DNA of 64,000 nt from contig NC_012870.2 in assembly GCF_000003195.3 (NCBI RefSeq), positions 22,126,501-22,190,500 on the forward strand. The letters are read 5' to 3'. How positions within the stretch are numbered: position 1 is the stretch's first letter; the number at the start of each line of letters is the position of its first letter. The notes under the pieces were generated by a model. That model did no database searches, had not been told where the DNA came from, and saw only the letters and a list, made by a program, of their open reading frames with translations. The DNA comes from Sorghum bicolor. Lineage: Eukaryota; Streptophyta; Magnoliopsida; Poales; Poaceae. The position numbers were made by a program, and so were the translations under genes. Shown one piece after another: positions 22,100 to 31,837 of the stretch.

Positions 22100-25000
22100 A
22101 AAACCGTCGTTAGAACCGACTGCTTGGATCGGTGGAATCTCATAATCGGCAACCTTGAGAAAATCTTTCTCCCACACTTCTCCTGAAATGCACCTAGTCT
22201 TTTCATAAGTATCCGCTTCTGCCGATGCGATAACATAAGAAGAATCCCCTGGGACGATCTCAATCTTGTCGCCTACCCACTGAACCAAGCACTGATGCAT
22301 TGTAGATGGGACACAACAATTGGCATGAATCCAATCTCTCCCCAATAATAAATTGTAAGCACCTTTTCCGCTGATCACGAAAAAAGTTGTCGGCAAGGTT
22401 TTGCTGCCGATAGTCAACTCTGCACATATCGACCCCTTGACTGGAGACACGTTTCCTTCAAAATCTTTTAGCATCATATCGGTCTTGGTCAAATCTTGAT
22501 CCCCTTTTCCAAGCTTCCGATATACTGCATACGGCATAATATTAATAGCGGCTCCACCATCAACTAGGATCTTGGTCATTGGCTGCTCATCGACCCTTCC
22601 TTTGAGGAACAAAGCTTTGAGATGCTGCCTCTCGTCATCGGCAGGTTTCTCAAAGATAGCCGTCATCGGATCCAGAGCCAACTGAGCTATCTGATCAGAA
22701 AATTCCAACTCATCATCACTGGCTGGTGCCAGAAACTCCATCGGCAACATGAAGACCATGTTGACGCCTGCCGATGGACCTTCCTTCTTAGTGTCTGATG
22801 GCTGCCGACTTCCAGAGTTCTCTCCTTTATTTAGCTCTTCCTGCCTTTCACGTTGCAATCTCCTTTTCTGTGTCTTAGTTAATCCTTGAGGGCACCATGG
22901 AGGAAGTGGCCTTTGCCTTGCCGTCGGGCGTTGGTCCTCTCTTAACTCCATGCGATGCGTATTGGCATCCCTGCAAAATATGAATTCATCGGGAACCCGC
23001 GCATCAGCCATTCTTTCAAGCTCCTCTTGGTTCCTGGGAAAATACTGGACACGGTCACCAAGCCGATCGTGAACGCTAAGCCTGCCCCCCAGCCGATCAT
23101 GAACTGATGCCCTTCCTCTGATCGGCCCATTAAATCGTCGTTCATCATCATGATAACGCCGATCGTTCCTGTCGTACCGATCATAACCGTTGCATTCAGG
23201 GCAGTCTCTGACAGTAGGAAGCTTGATATTTTCCTCCCAACAATGGATGAAGAATGGGCAATTCCAATGATCCCTGTGCCGATTCCACTCCTGTCGGCGT
23301 CTCTCTTCTTCCCGTTGATAATCTTCCTGCTGGCGCCGGTACCGATCTTCCCGTTGTTGCCAACTCTCTCGAGGCCTCCTATGAGTTATGACAATACCAG
23401 ATCGAGGAATTCTTCCTGAGCTAGTTCCTTCCTGGACCAAGCCCTTACTTCTTGCATCAGCGGTAGTAACTTGATGCTGAGGATCTACCGATGCACTCTT
23501 CTCAGCTGTCTCCGACGTCAAGACCTTAGCCTTCCCCTTAGCATCCAACGTGTTCGTCGGGAAAGGATGTTGATCTATCTTCATCGGCTTCTGGGCTTTG
23601 GAACTATCAAACTTGATTCTCCCTGACTCTATGGCCGATTGCAGCTGTTGTCTGAATACTTTGCACTCATTGGTATCATGTGAAGTTGCATTATGCCACT
23701 TGCAATACCTCATCCTCTTCAACTCTTCTGCCGACGGGATCACGTGGTTAGGTGACAATTTGATTTGACCTTCCTGAAGTAGAAAGTCAAATATCCTATC
23801 GGCCTTGGCGGTGTCAAATGCAAACTTCTCTGGTTCCTTCTGCCCAAAAGGACAAGACATCGGCTTCTTGTTTTTTACCCACTCTGCCAAACCGATTACT
23901 GGTTCTTCATCGGAATCTGAGCTTGTTGCCTCATCAACAAATGAGACTTTCTTATTCCATGCCCTCTTAGGCTCGAAAGGCTTGATGTCTTGATCAGATA
24001 TCCTCTGCACCAAGTGACTTAAACTTTCGAACTCCTGAGAGGCATACTTATCCCTGATGTGTGGCAACAGACCCTGGAAAGCCAAATCGGCTAGTTGCCG
24101 ATCATCCAGAACCAGGCTATAGCATTTATTTTTGACTTCTCGTATCCTCTGCACAAATCCCTCAACCGACTCGTCATTACGTTGCCTCAGCTTGACCAAG
24201 TCGGTGATCTTCTTCTCATGAACCCCCGAGAAGAAGTATCTGTGGAATTGCTTCTCTAGATCGGCCCAAGTAATTACTGAATTGGGAGGCAATGATATGA
24301 ACCAAGTAAAGGCCGATCCAGATAATGATGATGAAAATAGGCGAACTCTCAATTCGTCCCTGTTACCAGCCTCTCCACATTGAATAATGAACCTGTTGAC
24401 ATGCTCCATGGTTGACGTATCGTCCTGTCCGGAAAACTTTGTAAAATCCGGTACTTTGTACCGATGTGGAAGCGGGATCAAATCATACGCTGGAGGATAC
24501 GGTGTCCGATAAGAATAAGTGTTGACTTTGGGTTTTATCCCAAATTGTTCCCTCATTACTTCGGCAATCTTATCGGCCCAATACGCATCGGCATCTTGCC
24601 GATGAGGCGGTTGCGGATCTGGCATTTGGTGGCGAACCTCCACGTGTCTGTTCGGGACGTGACCTGTATGGAACATCGTATTGGTCACCTGTCCTCCAAT
24701 CTGCGGACTACCAAACTGTTGTCCACCGATTGGCTGTCCTCCGAGTTGCTGTCCAAAATTTATTGGCTGGTTGGGAATTCCCTGACCTTGGAACCCGGGA
24801 TACACCTGCCCTTGCTGGAATCCTGTAGTCTGATAAACCTGCTGGGGCGACTGTGGAAAGGCTTGCGGTCCAAGCCATCCATTATTAGCGTTCATCGGCA
24901 TAGGTGCTGCCGATGATTGGTAATTGGGTACCGTCGTTGAATTGACATACCCTGACTGCGCCATAGGCCTCTGCTGCATCAGCATTGACTCTGCCGATGC

Positions 25001-25744
25001 GTTAGGCATCTGGAACGTTGAATCTTGAGGATTTCCAGTGTGAGGCCTTGCAGTAGTAGTTGTGGTATACCGAGGACTCTGGTTCACCGGCGCATTGGAG
25101 GGTGCCGATGTCATAGGAGTTTTGCCCCTCATGTCAGTTATCTGTGATGTTCCCGGCGTCAACTCTGGAGGCATACCATAACCCCACCAGTTAGGAGGAA
25201 GAGTTAACCCCGACATTGCCGATGCCAACATATCTGTTGTCAGTTTATGCTGCCCAACTGAAATTTGTGGGTTGGTTGCCATCGGCATAGATAGTGCACC
25301 AGTAGTCCCCAATGTACTCGGAGGAACGGCAGACTGTGCACTCGCACTTGTCAAGGCAGCCGATGGAGCCGTGACCTCTGGTGCCGTGGGTTGATGATGG
25401 GAGGGGCCCACATAATCCGGCGGGATTTGTCCTTCCTTGAAGGTTCTTGCCACGGCGTTGAAAACCGTATTAGATAGTACACCAGCTTGGTTAATCAACG
25501 CTCGATTGATGGCATTATCAACCATGTCTTGAAGCTTGCCAGGATTGGCGTCAAAGGTGACCTGCCGTGGTGCCGGCAGTGCATCTTTCTGGACCACTTC
25601 GCCGCTCCTGTTTATGCTGAAAGACTTCAGGCATTGCTGCTTGAACTCTTCCATAGCTTGGGCAATAGCTTGCTTCTGCTCATCCTTGAGGTTAGCTTCC
25701 GTCACGGGGATGACGTTGTCTTGATCGAGGTCAGAGATCGACAT
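22097..25744 (-). CDS. Gag-protease of inner element
   Basis: 1215 residues from ATG 25744, chosen because the frame upstream of it runs into the LTR and PBS. The first 400 residues are rich in P, Q, G and T. A retrotransposon gag domain lies near residues 430-560 (FTKFSGQDDTSTMEHVNRF, WADLEKQFHRYF). A CKWHN...H..NECK motif resembles a degenerate knuckle. A highly charged R/D-rich region follows. The aspartic protease has DGGAAIN near residue 1060 instead of the more common DTG/DSG, as in related plant elements. The frame ends at TAA 22097-22099. Gag packages RNA in virus-like particles and the protease matures the polyprotein. No break is seen. Confidence 0.92.
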   Translation of the reverse strand: MSISDLDQDNVIPVTEANLKDEQKQAIAQAMEEFKQQCLKSFSINRSGEVVQKDALPAPRQVTFDANPGKLQDMVDNAINRALINQAGVLSNTVFNAVARTFKEGQIPPDYVGPSHHQPTAPEVTAPSAALTSASAQSAVPPSTLGTTGALSMPMATNPQISVGQHKLTTDMLASAMSGLTLPPNWWGYGMPPELTPGTSQITDMRGKTPMTSAPSNAPVNQSPRYTTTTTARPHTGNPQDSTFQMPNASAESMLMQQRPMAQSGYVNSTTVPNYQSSAAPMPMNANNGWLGPQAFPQSPQQVYQTTGFQQGQVYPGFQGQGIPNQPINFGQQLGGQPIGGQQFGSPQIGGQVTNTMFHTGHVPNRHVEVRHQMPDPQPPHRQDADAYWADKIAEVMREQFGIKPKVNTYSYRTPYPPAYDLIPLPHRYKVPDFTKFSGQDDTSTMEHVNRFIIQCGEAGNRDELRVRLFSSSLSGSAFTWFISLPPNSVITWADLEKQFHRYFFSGVHEKKITDLVKLRQRNDESVEGFVQRIREVKNKCYSLVLDDRQLADLAFQGLLPHIRDKYASQEFESLSHLVQRISDQDIKPFEPKRAWNKKVSFVDEATSSDSDEEPVIGLAEWVKNKKPMSCPFGQKEPEKFAFDTAKADRIFDFLLQEGQIKLSPNHVIPSAEELKRMRYCKWHNATSHDTNECKVFRQQLQSAIESGRIKFDSSKAQKPMKIDQHPFPTNTLDAKGKAKVLTSETAEKSASVDPQHQVTTADARSKGLVQEGTSSGRIPRSGIVITHRRPRESWQQREDRYRRQQEDYQREEERRRQEWNRHRDHWNCPFFIHCWEENIKLPTVRDCPECNGYDRYDRNDRRYHDDERRFNGPIRGRASVHDRLGGRLSVHDRLGDRVQYFPRNQEELERMADARVPDEFIFCRDANTHRMELREDQRPTARQRPLPPWCPQGLTKTQKRRLQRERQEELNKGENSGSRQPSDTKKEGPSAGVNMVFMLPMEFLAPASDDELEFSDQIAQLALDPMTAIFEKPADDERQHLKALFLKGRVDEQPMTKILVDGGAAINIMPYAVYRKLGKGDQDLTKTDMMLKDFEGNVSPVKGSICAELTIGSKTLPTTFFVISGKGAYNLLLGRDWIHANCCVPSTMHQCLVQWVGDKIEIVPGDSSYVIASAEADTYEKTRCISGEVWEKDFLKVADYEIPPIQAVGSNDGF

Positions 25745-25765
25745 GTTGATCTTGATCTTGAATCT

Positions 25766-25783
25766 GTCCCACTGGGCGTGCCA
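25766..25783 (-). promoter_or_regulatory. Primer-binding site of inner element
   Basis: On minus, TGGCACGCCCAGTGGGAC starts seven bases after the 5' LTR end. It begins with TGG, as sites complementary to a tRNA CCA tail do. Confidence 0.75.
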
Positions 25784-25790
25784 AAAGATG

Positions 25791-26479
25791 TGTTGATGCA
25801 AAATTGATCTGCAAACACAAAGGGCTAATACCCGATTCAAACGTTAAGGCGTGCCAGCCGATTTGACCTTGCTATCGGCAAAGGTGATAACTCGAATACT
25901 TTAGTCCTGACAACAGCGATGCGCCCGGATGTCACGGCTAAGAGGTACTCACGCGGAACTCGAGAACACGCCGAGCTTAAGTCGACGAATTCCTAAGAAC
26001 TCGTAATAAGAAGAAAAAAGGGTGACGAAGTCGTCGAAAAGTAGATGCTGGAATATGAGTAAAAACGTATGTTTGATTGATTTCTTGATATCTGATTACA
26101 AGGTCTTAGGGCTTATATTTATACCCTGCTCAAAGAGCTACGACCAGACACGATTAGAATTCGAATTCCAAATTACACGGAACCCGTATATAAAACGATA
26201 CGAATAACATAAGGAAATAATAAAACCACCCTTCGTGACAAACCGAAACTCCTCCACATGACAACTGGCAACTTCCGGACTCCTCCTTCGCGTCATCGGC
26301 AATCCCCTTGCCATAGTCATCGGCAGACCCTTTTACTTGGTCATCGGTACCATGTTACTGTCTGAGGACTTAGTCACATTCAACCCTTCCCTCATCGGCA
26401 ACCATCCTTACCAGCAACCCGTATCGTACTGCCACCCTGTCCTGCCATCCTGGACACGTGCCCAAAAACGGTGTCAACA
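25791..26479 (-). repeat. 5' LTR of inner element
   Basis: 689 bp, the same sequence as 14124-14812 on reading. A TATA-like TTTATAC lies near 26116-26123 (both strands AT-rich). AGGTC follows at 26480-26484. Confidence 0.95.
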
Positions 26480-26577
26480 AGGTCACACGACCTACGTCCT
26501 ACAGATTGGCATACCCAGACGGAACACGAGTGCCTAACTCTTGGCACATCGACAAACTGCGACGTTTCTATCCATAA
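26480..26577 (+). pseudogene. Detached 3' end of outer pol
   Basis: After the inner element the target duplication AGGTC is repeated. The pol frame then resumes with TRPTSYRLAYPDGTRVPNSW, continues HIDKLRRFYP and stops at TAA 26575-26577. Joined to ...EGPFVVTEV at 14123 this restores the usual integrase C-terminal (GPY/F-type) ending, which shows the insertion point is within pol. Confidence 0.92.
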
Positions 26578-26854
26578 AGTTTTAATGACTTTCTTTTGTA
26601 AGTATCTTATAATTTTTGATAATAAAATTCTCTATTTTTCGTCTATACCTTGTCATACACAGCACTCGGCAAAACTCCTGCAATGGATGCTCTTGGCGAC
26701 AACCAAGACAAATACGGTGACACGTCACTCAGATATTTTTACAGCGCTCAAAACAACAGTCATGACAAAAAGAAAACTTTATTACAAACTTTACATACAA
26801 AGTTTATAATAAATACCCTGACGGGCAGATACTAGTCTATTCCTACAGACTACT

Positions 26855-29800
26855 TTATTGGCCTAGCTGCTCGGGCTGATCACCCGCCTGGCCCTGCTGC
26901 CCGGACGAAGGGGTCGGGGCCACCGGCGCCTGGCTGGTCGAGACCGCAGGCGTCGACCGCCCATCTCCAGCAACGGACGCGCCCGACAACTCCCTGGCCG
27001 ACCTATCTGAGCTCGGCTGGTCTGGAGGAGTGGCCGTTCCGCACAGGTTGATGTCGCCGATCACTGTCGACGACAAGTCCAGCAGACTACCCCGAAGTTC
27101 GTCCGCTTCCTGTGGGCCGACTTCCTTCGGGTACCCCTTCTCCAGCCTGCTCAAGTCGACCAGGGGGTAGTGGGCGCGCACCATGCTGAGGACGTGCGCG
27201 CCGGCAAACTCCCCGGCGTCCTTCACAAACTGCTGGAGCCAGTCCCACGCCCGTTGCGCCTTCTCGACCGGGGTCAACTGCGGCGCGCGGGGCTGGCTCT
27301 CCGGGAGCTCGGGGCTGAGCAGATCTAGGACCGGGGACACTCCTTTCCAGATCCTGCAACAGTTGGCCTTCCAGGAGTCCCGGTCCTTGATCAGGTCATC
27401 CAGGTGCTTTTTGGTGTTCACCTTGAGCACTGCAAACGAAACGAAACGTTACTTTCGGCATACCAGACAAGCGAAGGGGCAGGCAGCAACCAACAAGGCG
27501 GCACCCATTACCAGCTAACTCCCGGTCTTTTCGACCCAATTCCTCTTCCGCTCGCCGCCCGGACTCCTGCGCACCGGCGAGCTGTTGGCTGAGCTGCTCC
27601 TTCTCTTGTTGGAGGCTCGCCACCTCCTCCTCCAAGTCTGCGTGAATCCTAAACTGGTCAGCAAAGCAAACTATACAAGTACGCGAAACTGCTCGGAGCG
27701 TGTGACTAACCTTCCTGCAGCCGGTACTGGTCGGCCAGACGACGAGCGAGGTCGAGACGACGCTCCTTTTCGGCGCTCATCTCGACCACCTTCTCCCCGA
27801 CCTCCGCCCGCAACCGGTCTACCTCCGCGGCAAGGGCCTTGTTCTCGGCCATGACGCCTTCTATCTGGTCAAAGCACCGTTTCCGGTACTTCGCCGTTTT
27901 CATTACGTCCTACAAAGCAAGCATATAACGATCAAGCAAGACAAGGCAAAAGAATGCGCAGCAGTACAAAAAGCCGCTTACCTTGACTTCGTCGACAAGG
28001 CGCTTGGCCGCGCGCTCCACCCTGGCGGCCTCTTCGGTCTCGGCGACCTCCTCATGACCGATAAAGTGATCCCCGCGTTGGCGCCACACATACACGTGTT
28101 GACGGCCATCACGGGGACGACCCTCGATCTCCTCCACCTCGTCGTCGGAGGCCGCCCGGGTTTCTTCCTCCTGTGCTGCGTCACCCCCGGTGGTGGTCCC
28201 AGGCATTACTGGCCCTTGGACCAGACCTGGGGAGCCCGCAGCCGAAGAGGCTCCTGCTCGGGGCAGCGGGGGGACTTCACTCCCCCCGGCAGGAGCAGCG
28301 GTCGGAGATCTCCCCTTCTCTGAGGAGTCAGTTGGGGGAGCCTCTCCAGCCCTGGTCGGGCTGCTTGTTGTCGGCGCCGCGCTTGGGAGCCCCTCGGTGC
28401 TCCCAGGCGCGACTGCAGCTGTTGGCTGCTCTGTGGTCTGGGGGGCCGCATCCCCAGAACCGCGGACAGGCTCGCCCGCAGTTTGGCCAGGGTCGACATC
28501 CGATGCCGCACTACAGGAACAAAAGTTAAAAAAAAACAAAAAAAAGAGGAGTCCAAAATACGTAAGTCGAACACTTACAGGTCTGACCGACGATGGGTCG
28601 CGGTGAACCTCCTCCTCGCCCGGCCGGTCGGCACCTGCGCCCCCATCTCGGCAACTTGCGGGGCAGCGGCGCCGCTGGCCACTCGATCAGTGGCGACCGG
28701 CGCAGTGTCTGGGCGGCTCCGAGGCCGTCGGACCAACGACGGCGCAGCCTCCTCCTCGTCGTCGTCGTCGTCGACGATCCGCACGAGCCGACGACGCTTC
28801 GGCGCTTGGCTGCTCTCCGCCGGTAGGTCTGCCGGCAGCTCCGGTGTCGGCAAGGGATCTGCCGGCAATGGCCTTTTCCCCGCTACCCTCTCCTCGGAGG
28901 TCGGGACGGGACGGGCTCGGTCTTCCTCACTGCTGGTGTAATGAGTACACCGAGCAGCGTCCTCCTCTGGCGGGACCTCTCCCGCAGGACTTTCCATCCC
29001 CGGCGCCAGTGATACATACACCGCGCACCGGTCGACATCACCGACCTGCAAAAGCAACAGAGATGAGTCAACTGCAGACGATATACGAATGATCAAACAG
29101 AATCTGCTACATACCTTTGGTGCTGGTCGTCCTAACTTGAAGGCTTGCACCCGATCACTGCCACGAATGAAGCCCCCATCCGCGAAGTTAAACAGCTCGT
29201 TCAACAGCTGTTGTACCTCCTTTCTCCAGGATCTCCGACCGCATCCTGGTCGGGTCTGCGCTTCCGGCATACTCGTACGCTGAGTGCACCCTCTTCTGGC
29301 AGGGCATCACCCGGCGGCAAATGAAGTTGCCGACCACGCCAAGCCCATCCAGGCGCGACCAGTCGATCAGCTTCATCAGATCCGCCACTTGACCGTCGAA
29401 CTCTGGGCGGTCGGTCCAGCTCGTCCTCTTCTCGGGAATGTACCCCACGTCGCAGAACGTGGAGCTGCCCGGTTCCTCCCTGACGTAGAACCACTTCCTA
29501 TACCATTCGGTCAAGGAAGTGTTCCATGGGCAGTGCAGGTAGCGATTCTTCATCCCATCACGAAGGTTGAGGTATACTCCACCTGCAACCTTGGAGCCTC
29601 CAACTGCTCCCTTCTTCCTCAAGCAGAAAAGGTACCGGAAAAGATCGAAGTGCGGCTCTATGCCAACATAGGCCTCGCACAGATGGATGAAGGTGGAGAT
29701 AAGGAGAATTGAGTTCGGGTGCAGATTGCAAATCCCGATCTCATAGTACAAAAGAAGACCTTGAAGAAAAGGATGAACAGGAACACCAAAGCCTCTCTTA

Positions 29801-30000
29801 ACGAAATCTTCAAAAACGACGATCTCACCGGCGCGAGGGTCGGGGTAGCTCTCCCCCTCCGGTGCCCTCCAGCCGCCGAGCTCTGCGCCGTGCAGAAGCC
29901 CCATATCGACGAGGTCACCAAGAGATTTTGTGGTGCTGCGAGACTTCTTCCACTCCTTGGCCATCAGTTCGGCCCTCTTCCTGGAGTCGCTCTTCGCCAT
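26855..30000 (-). pseudogene. Antisense accessory gene of outer element ('putative gypsy type transposon' / Transposase_28-like), one frameshift
   Basis: Exons on minus: 30000-29115, 29045-28579, 28510-27982, 27909-27711, 27637-27512, 27429-26855. All junctions are GT-AG and keep frame, giving about 926 residues once one extra base near 29217-29227 is allowed for; as it stands the frame stops at 29188. The first exon has the look of the 'putative gypsy type transposon' domain: FEDFVKRGFGVPVHPFLQGL, then SILLISTFIHLCEAY and HFDLFRYLFCL. The middle is acidic and proline/serine-rich with an EE/DD run. Exons 4-5 encode a strong heptad coiled coil (ENKALAAEVDRLRAEV, LQQEKEQLSQQL). It resembles the antisense gene of Grande-type elements. 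Function is unknown. Confidence 0.78.
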
Positions 30001-30111
30001 TAGAGGTGCGAATGTGGGCTGGAGTTAGGAAGATGCAGGAGATTGGAGAAGATGAGAGCGGAAGGTTTGAAGGCAATGGCAGGAGAAGAGGTACAGGCGG
30101 CCCTATTAGGC

Positions 30112-30120
30112 CCTTATAAA
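30112..30120 (-). promoter_or_regulatory. TATA box of the antisense gene in the outer element
   Basis: On minus TTTATAAGG lies about 115 bp before the ATG at 30000. Like its counterpart in the inner element it suggests an own promoter. Confidence 0.6.
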
Positions 30121-30410
30121 CCCGCGACCCCACCTCTCCCACTTCCTGTATTCTCGGGAAGTGGGCAGGCCATGCGGCGAATGCGGCGTTTCGGTTTACA
30201 ATGATTATAGACAATTAATGCGGCGGAGTTTTCGTACCAATTGATGGTTTCCTTTTCTCAAACCACGCAAAGAGCGGTTGTACAGTTGCCAGGTGCAGCT
30301 TTTCATGCATCCGTCTGACATATCGTCAGGAGACCCCGTCACGTCAACTTTAACTGGAAAGATCTTTTCAAAAGTAAGAAGACATATACGCCAGTGAGTC
30401 AACAATCCGG

Positions 30411-30760
30411 GGACTGCACCGACCACCGAGCACTCGACGCTCGGGGACTGGTCGCCCAGTCTATCAGCTCGGAACTTGAAGGACTGCACCGACCACCGAG
30501 CACTCGACGCTCGGGGACTGGTCGCCCAGTCTATCAACTCAGAACTTCAAGGACTGCACCGGCCACCGAGCACTCGACGCTCGGGGACTGGTCGCCCAGT
30601 CTATTAGCTCGGAACTTCAATGACTGCACCGACCACCGAGCACTCGACGCTCGGGGACTGGTCGCTCATTCTATGAGCTCAAAGCTTTAAAGCATGCACC
30701 GACCGCTGAGCACTCAACGCTCGGGGACTGGTCGTACAGTATAGCAACATATAATTCCAA
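30411..30760. repeat. 70-bp tandem repeat, five copies
   Basis: Units start at 30411, 30481, 30551, 30621 and 30691 with the word GACTGCACCGACCACCGAG or a close variant, and each holds ACGCTCGGGGACTGGTCG. The first four are near-identical; the fifth is more diverged. The array lies in the region between the antisense gene and the 3' LTR of the outer element. Confidence 0.95.
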
Positions 30761-31306
30761 GAAGCACGCTAAGTGCTTGGGGACTGGTCGATTGGTCTTT
30801 TCAATTGCAAGCGAGCATGACATGCTCGGGGACTGGTAAATTCAATTTTTTAGACCTTGCTACAAGGCTCATACTTCGCCTTCCAGCAAGCTCGGGGACT
30901 ACATCGGTACGATGCATCTAGCGATGCATCTCAGTCTCAAAACTACTTTGGGGAATTTTCTTTTGACCCTGGCACCACGTGCCTACGTCACCTACTACCA
31001 GGCTCGGGGACTAAGTGGGCACACTTCACCTAGCGGTGAATTTGCTTGCTTTTTTGATGCTTCTACCTTTCAAGAAGGTAAAGTGGGCACACTTCACCAG
31101 GAAAGAAATTTTTTTTAGAGCACCATGCATTCTTCGAACAACCTGTTTCTTCGACGTCAATGTTGATCAACTGTCTTTCGAGTTGGTCAAGGAACCGTTG
31201 CAACTGTTTGGGCGATTTTCCCACTTATGGAAGACGACAAGCCTCGCTGATCGAAGAAGCCCAAGACGGCGTGTTGCATCACAATACATGGTGCTCGGGG
31301 ACTAGC
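30761..31306 (+). other. 3' UTR of outer element with scattered PPT-like words
   Basis: Beyond the 70-bp array the word CTCGGGGACT (or CTTGGGGACT) recurs near 30777, 30825, 30892, 31004 and finally 31294-31303, just before the 3' LTR, where it serves as the likely polypurine tract (GTGCTCGGGGACTAGC). No gene is seen. Confidence 0.75.
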
Positions 31307-31766
31307 TGTGGGGGTATAAACCCCTATACCCTTACGGTTAGACTTTAGCCAGGAAGCTTGGCCCACTACGAGACGAGTTCAAGGCTTGATCCGACAGCCC
31401 GGAGTTTCGCACAAGGAAACAAGACGTGGAGATCAAGCAGGATTCTAGTCGGTTGGAATAGAAATTGATATCGAATTATCTATGACAATTGTAACCGACT
31501 AGGATTAGTTTCTAGATCTGTAACCCTGCCCTCCAGACTATATAAGGAGGGGCAAGGGACCCCCCTAGGACATCATATTCTCTTAGCACAAATCAATACA
31601 ACCAGACGCAGGACGTAGGTATTACGCCAACTCGGCGGCCGAACCTGGATAAAAAGCTTGTCCGTGTCTTGCGTCACCATCGAGTTCGTAGTTTGCGCAC
31701 CGTCTACCGATAAACTACTACCGTGGGTATACCCCGAGGTAGACTGCCGACTAGCTTTCGTCGACA
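31307..31766 (+). repeat. 3' LTR of outer element
   Basis: 460 bp, TG...CA ends, two differences from the 5' copy (AGAAATT for AGGAATT, ATGACAA for ATGGCAA). It is followed by TTATA at 31767-31771. Confidence 0.95.
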
Positions 31767-31837
31767 TTATACTTCTAACTTCTTTAATTACATGTATATA
31801 ATCCTTACACACTTAGGATTTGTATGTATATATGCAG

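Larger units (their letters stand above)
14124..26479 (-). mobile_element. Inner Ty3/gypsy LTR retrotransposon, apparently intact
   Basis: The element has two 689-bp LTRs (14124-14812, 25791-26479) in which I see no difference. The ends read TGTTGA and TCAACA, with exact flanking duplications AGGTC (14119-14123, 26480-26484). Total length is 12,356 bp. It lies on minus: 5' LTR at the right, PBS at 25766-25783, gag-pro 25744-22097, pol 22097-18864, then an oppositely oriented six-exon gene at 15452-18718, PPT and 3' LTR. All frames are open. Identical LTRs and an exact target duplication mean a very recent insertion, younger than the outer element. The hexamer GCCGAT/ATCGGC is highly enriched across the whole element. 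Confidence 0.95.
7380..31766 (+). mobile_element. Outer Ty3/gypsy LTR retrotransposon (Tat-lineage layout), host of a nested element
   Basis: Two 460-bp LTRs (7380-7839, 31307-31766) start TGTGGGGG and end TCGACA. They are flanked by exact 5-bp duplications TTATA at 7375-7379 and 31767-31771. Without the nested element and its duplicated AGGTC the element is about 12.0 kb. Order: LTR, PBS, gag-PR-RT-RNaseH-archaeal-type RNaseH-IN on plus, an antisense gene on minus (26855-30000), a 3' UTR with repeats, LTR. Two RNase H-like domains plus an antisense accessory gene is the layout of the Tat lineage (Grande, Retand and Ogre relatives). The two LTRs differ at two sites (near 7533 and 7558), both G in the left copy and A in the right. 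The element inserted in an intron of the CACTA second gene. Confidence 0.93.

Noticed and set aside
30394..30690. A 98-codon frame with a repeated RALDARGLV peptide
   Set aside because: It is read through the 70-bp minisatellite, whose period is not a multiple of three over the whole array, and has no start context or neighbour that supports coding.
30411..30760. Regularly spaced repeats that might suggest a CRISPR array
   Set aside because: The units are directly adjacent tandem copies without unique spacers, in a plant retroelement.
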